A program made the translations under genes and the position numbers. The notes beneath the pieces are model-generated. The model saw only the letters and a list, made by a program, of their open reading frames with translations, had not been told where the DNA came from and ran no database searches. 7,994 nt of DNA from Bryobacterales bacterium (GTDB lineage: Bacteria; Acidobacteriota; Terriglobia; Bryobacterales; Bryobacteraceae), in NCBI GenBank assembly GCA_003142355.1, contig PLMF01000127.1:1-7994 (forward strand). The letters run 5' to 3'. Positions within the stretch are counted from its first letter, which is position 1; each line of letters starts with the position of its first letter. Below are positions 6,670 through 7,994 of the stretch, in pieces.

Positions 6670-6699
6670 ATTATACGCCGGGTGGGTGGTGTTAGCGAA
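6670..6699 (-). promoter_or_regulatory. Candidate promoter for the BON gene with a consensus -10
   Basis: On the minus strand a perfect TATAAT occurs at 6675-6670. A poor -35 (TTCGCT, 6699-6694) lies 18 nt upstream, overlapping the last codons of the FecR-type frame. Initiation about 7 nt after the -10 would start the RNA near 6663, at the GGAGG ribosome-binding site itself, giving a very short leader. A consensus -10 by chance is less expected in such GC-rich DNA. It would let the BON gene be expressed independently of the decayed upstream gene. Confidence 0.4.
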
Positions 6700-7189
6700 T
6701 ATCTTTCGGCTCTTTCTCCGCCTTCCTGGCGGCTTTCTTCTCGGTCTTTCGCTCTTCGGTTTTGCGCTCTTGGACTTGGGCGGGTCGTTCGGCCGGCCGC
6801 TGCTCAGCGGGCCGGGCTGCCGGGTTGTTCGCCGGCGCCTGAGTCATGGGCCTCTCGGACCGAGCCGGGGGCGTCTGGACGGCGGGCGGGCGGAGGCTGA
6901 GCTGCGCCATTTGGTCGTCGAGGTTGAGGATTGCCAGCGCCGTTTGAGAACCCATGCGAATGGCCGTGGACCCGACGTGCATCTCCACCTCCGCGCCGGC
7001 GTCGGCCCAGAGATGGTCGCCCGTGGTGAGCGGATAGTTCAGCGAGGCCGCCGTCCATTCCTCGGCGGTCCCCGGCCGAAAGGAGACCATCCCGCTTTGA
7101 TAGCTCAGCCGCGCCACGCGCGACGGGGGATCTCCGGCGTCCGCCAGGGCCGCCAACAGAGCCGCCAGTCACTCAACCTTCCGCATCAT
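6692..7189 (-). pseudogene. Decayed FecR/DUF6600-type protein gene: nonsense codon in signal peptide, body missing
   Basis: GGAGG (7200-7196) is 6 nt before ATG 7189, which opens MMRKVE and then meets an in-frame TGA (7171-7169). The same frame continues LAALLAALADAGDPPSRVARL, the rest of a signal peptide and the start of a mature protein. Next comes a FecR-like segment (QSGMVSFRPGTAEEW, NYPLTTGDHLWADAG, HVGSTAIRMGSQTALAIL). After NLDDQMAQLSL it jumps to a proline/alanine tail with RPAEQRPAERP and a charged end, ERKTEERKTEKKAARK. I recall DUF6600-type proteins as several hundred residues, beginning this way and ending in such a basic tail, so the central part seems deleted. From the nonsense codon to the end only about 159 codons remain. 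A rescue start at TTG 7156 is possible but would lack most of the signal peptide. A sequencing error at the TGA cannot be excluded. Confidence 0.7.
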
Positions 7190-7200
7190 GTGGTTCCTCC

Positions 7201-7242
7201 AACCCATTCAACACGTGGGATTCCTATACGGCTCAATGGGTT
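7201..7242. repeat. 8-bp inverted repeat upstream of the FecR-type frame
   Basis: AACCCATT (7201-7208) and AATGGGTT (7235-7242) are perfect reverse complements separated by 26 bp. The pair lies 11 bp before the original start codon region, where an operator or leader structure would be. A CACGTG palindrome (7212-7217) lies inside the spacer. It may be a transcription-factor site or may be incidental. Confidence 0.4.
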
Positions 7243-7268
7243 ACATTAAATTTCAGCAAGAAATGGTG

Positions 7269-7331
7269 GTGGCGCAGGCACTCTTGCCTGCCGCGTCCCG
7301 ATGAGTCGGGGGTACCCTCCTGGCGCGGCAG
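7269..7331. repeat. Left arm of the palindromic repeat family
   Basis: This copy starts with the terminus GTGGCGCAG (7269-7277), contains the hairpin GCAGGCA/TGCCTGC (7274-7291) and then GCGTCCCGA, TGAG, TCGGG (7293-7310). After that the right half of the second hairpin is lost and replaced by about 11 unrelated bases, before GCGCGGCAG (7323-7331) restores the family junction. It matches the first 40 or so bases of the copy at 1706-1814 almost exactly. Confidence 0.75.
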
Positions 7332-7496
7332 CTTTCGCAACCCGAGGCTGCAGAAACCGCATACGATCTCGCGTTGAAGGCTGGGCTGATTGGCGCGGTC
7401 AAGGGGGGAAGCCGGGATCTGAGCACGAACCCGCGACACTTTGACGGGTTTGGTGAACGGCTACCAGCTAAGGCCGCTGGGCTGGTTCGCGACTGA
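7305..7496 (+). pseudogene. Probable 3' remnant of a small protein gene (antitoxin-like tail, tentative)
   Basis: The frame is open from just after a TGA (7302-7304) to the TGA at 7494-7496. From 7329 it reads as 55 residues of protein-like composition: QLSQPEAAETAYDLALKAG, then LIGAVKGGSRDLST, NPRHFDGFGERLP and AKAAGLVRD. The segment ALKAGLIGA followed by DLSTNPRHFDGFGE resembles the C-terminal tail of small antitoxin-like or hypothetical proteins I have seen, but I cannot name the family. There is no ATG or GTG start and no ribosome-binding site, and the reading begins inside the palindrome arm, so if it was a gene its 5' part is gone. No toxin gene is nearby. Confidence 0.35.
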
Positions 7497-7578
7497 AAGT
7501 TGCCTGTAGGGCGCCGCGCGCGCACTCTTGCGAACGCCGTCCCCGCTCCTGAGGGCGCATGGTTCCCGGCCATCAAAA

Positions 7579-7624
7579 CGTCTCCGCAAGAGTGCGGAGA
7601 CGGCAGCCTGAGAGGCTGCGCCAC
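7579..7624. repeat. Right arm of the palindromic repeat family
   Basis: A perfect 10-bp stem, CGTCTCCGCA/TGCGGAGACG around AGAG (7579-7602), is followed by GCAGCCT/AGGCTGC (7603-7619) and the terminus CTGCGCCAC (7616-7624). The order and the junction GGCAG match the right half of the copy at 1706-1814, but the inner stem sequence is different while still fully paired. The inner CGCAAGAGTGCG (7585-7596) is also the reverse complement of 7521-7532. It lies 13 bp beyond the permease stop codon, much as the other copy abuts the DUF6599 stop. Confidence 0.75.
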
Positions 7625-7637
7625 AAGCGCTGTCGCG

Positions 7638-7994
7638 TCACCCCCGCGACAGGTACACAAACCGCGCGATGAACAGCGCCGTCAGCACGTATACGAACCA
7701 GTTCACCTCGCGGAACTTGCCGCGCGCGACCTTCATGAGCGTGTAGGCGGTGAAACCGAATGCCAGGCCGTTGGCGATGCTGAAGGTCAGCGGAATCGCC
7801 ATCATGGTGAGGAACGCGGGCACCGCCACTTCGGGATCCTGCCATTCAATCTCCGCCACCACCCCCACCATGAGGCTGCCTACGATGATCAGCGCCGGCG
7901 CGGTGGCGGCCGCGGGGATAGCGCCCACTACCGGGGCCACAAACAGCGCCCCTACAAACAGCAGGCCGGTGACGATGGCGGTCACCCCGCTGCG
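7638..7994 (-). CDS. NCS2/AzgA-type purine permease, C-terminal part
   Basis: Only the last 118 codons are in the window; the frame enters from the right edge reading RSGVTAIVTGLLFVGALF. The segments VAPVVGAIPAAATAPALIIVG, FLTMMAIPLTFSIANGLAFG and VNWFVYVLTALFIARFVYL match the C-terminal membrane helices of the AzgA branch of NCS2 proton-coupled permeases, which import adenine, guanine or hypoxanthine. The ANGLAFGF turn and the short tail ending LSRG are typical of the end of this family. It is an inner-membrane protein with about four or five hydrophobic segments visible here. The substrate cannot be settled without the N-terminal two thirds. A palindrome arm lies just beyond its stop codon. 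Confidence 0.92.
   Translation of the reverse strand, partial: RSGVTAIVTGLLFVGALFVAPVVGAIPAAATAPALIIVGSLMVGVVAEIEWQDPEVAVPAFLTMMAIPLTFSIANGLAFGFTAYTLMKVARGKFREVNWFVYVLTALFIARFVYLSRG

Larger units (their letters stand above)
7190..7637. other. 448-bp stretch without an intact gene between permease and FecR-type genes
   Basis: This segment holds, left to right: the upstream region of the FecR-type frame with an 8-bp inverted repeat, a left palindrome arm (7269-7331), an open frame that looks like the tail of a small protein gene (7305-7493), a filler rich in CG dinucleotides, and a right palindrome arm (7579-7624) ending 13 bp from the permease stop. Short ORFs on the minus strand here are readings of the palindromes and are not supported as genes. 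Confidence 0.7.

Noticed and set aside
6123..6695. Plus-strand open frame of 190 codons opposite the BON gene
   Set aside because: It is antisense to a well-supported double-BON protein and has no domain or ribosome-binding site of its own.
7411..7480. tRNA-like appearance on the minus strand (AGCTGGTAG ... GCGGGTTCG ... ATCCCGGC)
   Set aside because: The T-arm would need a 7-nt insertion, no acceptor stem pairs, and no anticodon arm fits. The same bases read as a coherent protein tail on the plus strand.
7253..7660. Minus-strand open frame of 135 codons in the repeat region
   Set aside because: Its ends are translations of the palindromic repeats (for example PPTHRDAAGKSACAT), a common source of false proteins, and it overlaps the permease stop region.

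Overview
The window looks like ordinary chromosome from a high-GC soil bacterium, most likely an Acidobacteriota member of the Solibacter/Bryobacter type. This is inferred from the gene set (secreted GH42, DUF6599, Tat-exported DUF362 protein, secreted S10 peptidase, FecR/DUF6600-type protein, CsbD, BON and YXWGXW proteins) and from modular palindromic repeats sitting against gene 3' ends. No taxonomic marker gene is present.

Layout. 1-2651 (minus): a secreted DUF6599 protein (2651-1815), a 109-bp compound palindrome starting on the base after its stop codon, then a secreted GH42 beta-galactosidase-like enzyme that runs off the left edge. 2652-2714: compact divergent control region. 2715-5298 (plus): a two-gene unit with a 28-bp gap, coding for a Tat-signal DUF362 protein and a serine carboxypeptidase-like S10 peptidase with a complete triad. 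5357-6653: three small envelope/stress-type genes: YXWGXW protein (minus), CsbD (plus), double-BON protein (minus). 6692-7189 (minus): a decayed FecR/DUF6600-type gene with an in-frame TGA in its signal peptide and apparently no central body. 7190-7637: 448 bp without an intact gene, holding an 8-bp inverted repeat, two arms of the same palindrome family, and between them an open frame that looks like the tail of a small protein gene. 7638-7994 (minus): C-terminal third of an NCS2/AzgA-type purine permease entering from the right edge.

How the genes fit together. Nearly every protein here is predicted to be exported (Sec signals on GH42, DUF6599, S10, YXWGXW and BON; Tat on DUF362), so the window is mainly envelope and extracellular degradation functions (glycoside and peptide turnover) plus small stress proteins. 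I see no defence system, CRISPR array, rRNA, tRNA, prophage or transposase. The less ordinary content is the palindrome family, whose copies differ by compensatory stem changes, and the pseudogene/relic cluster at 6692-7624. Several real genes are easy to miss: GH42 (open at the window edge), CsbD (59 codons), and the correct short starts of the YXWGXW and BON genes.
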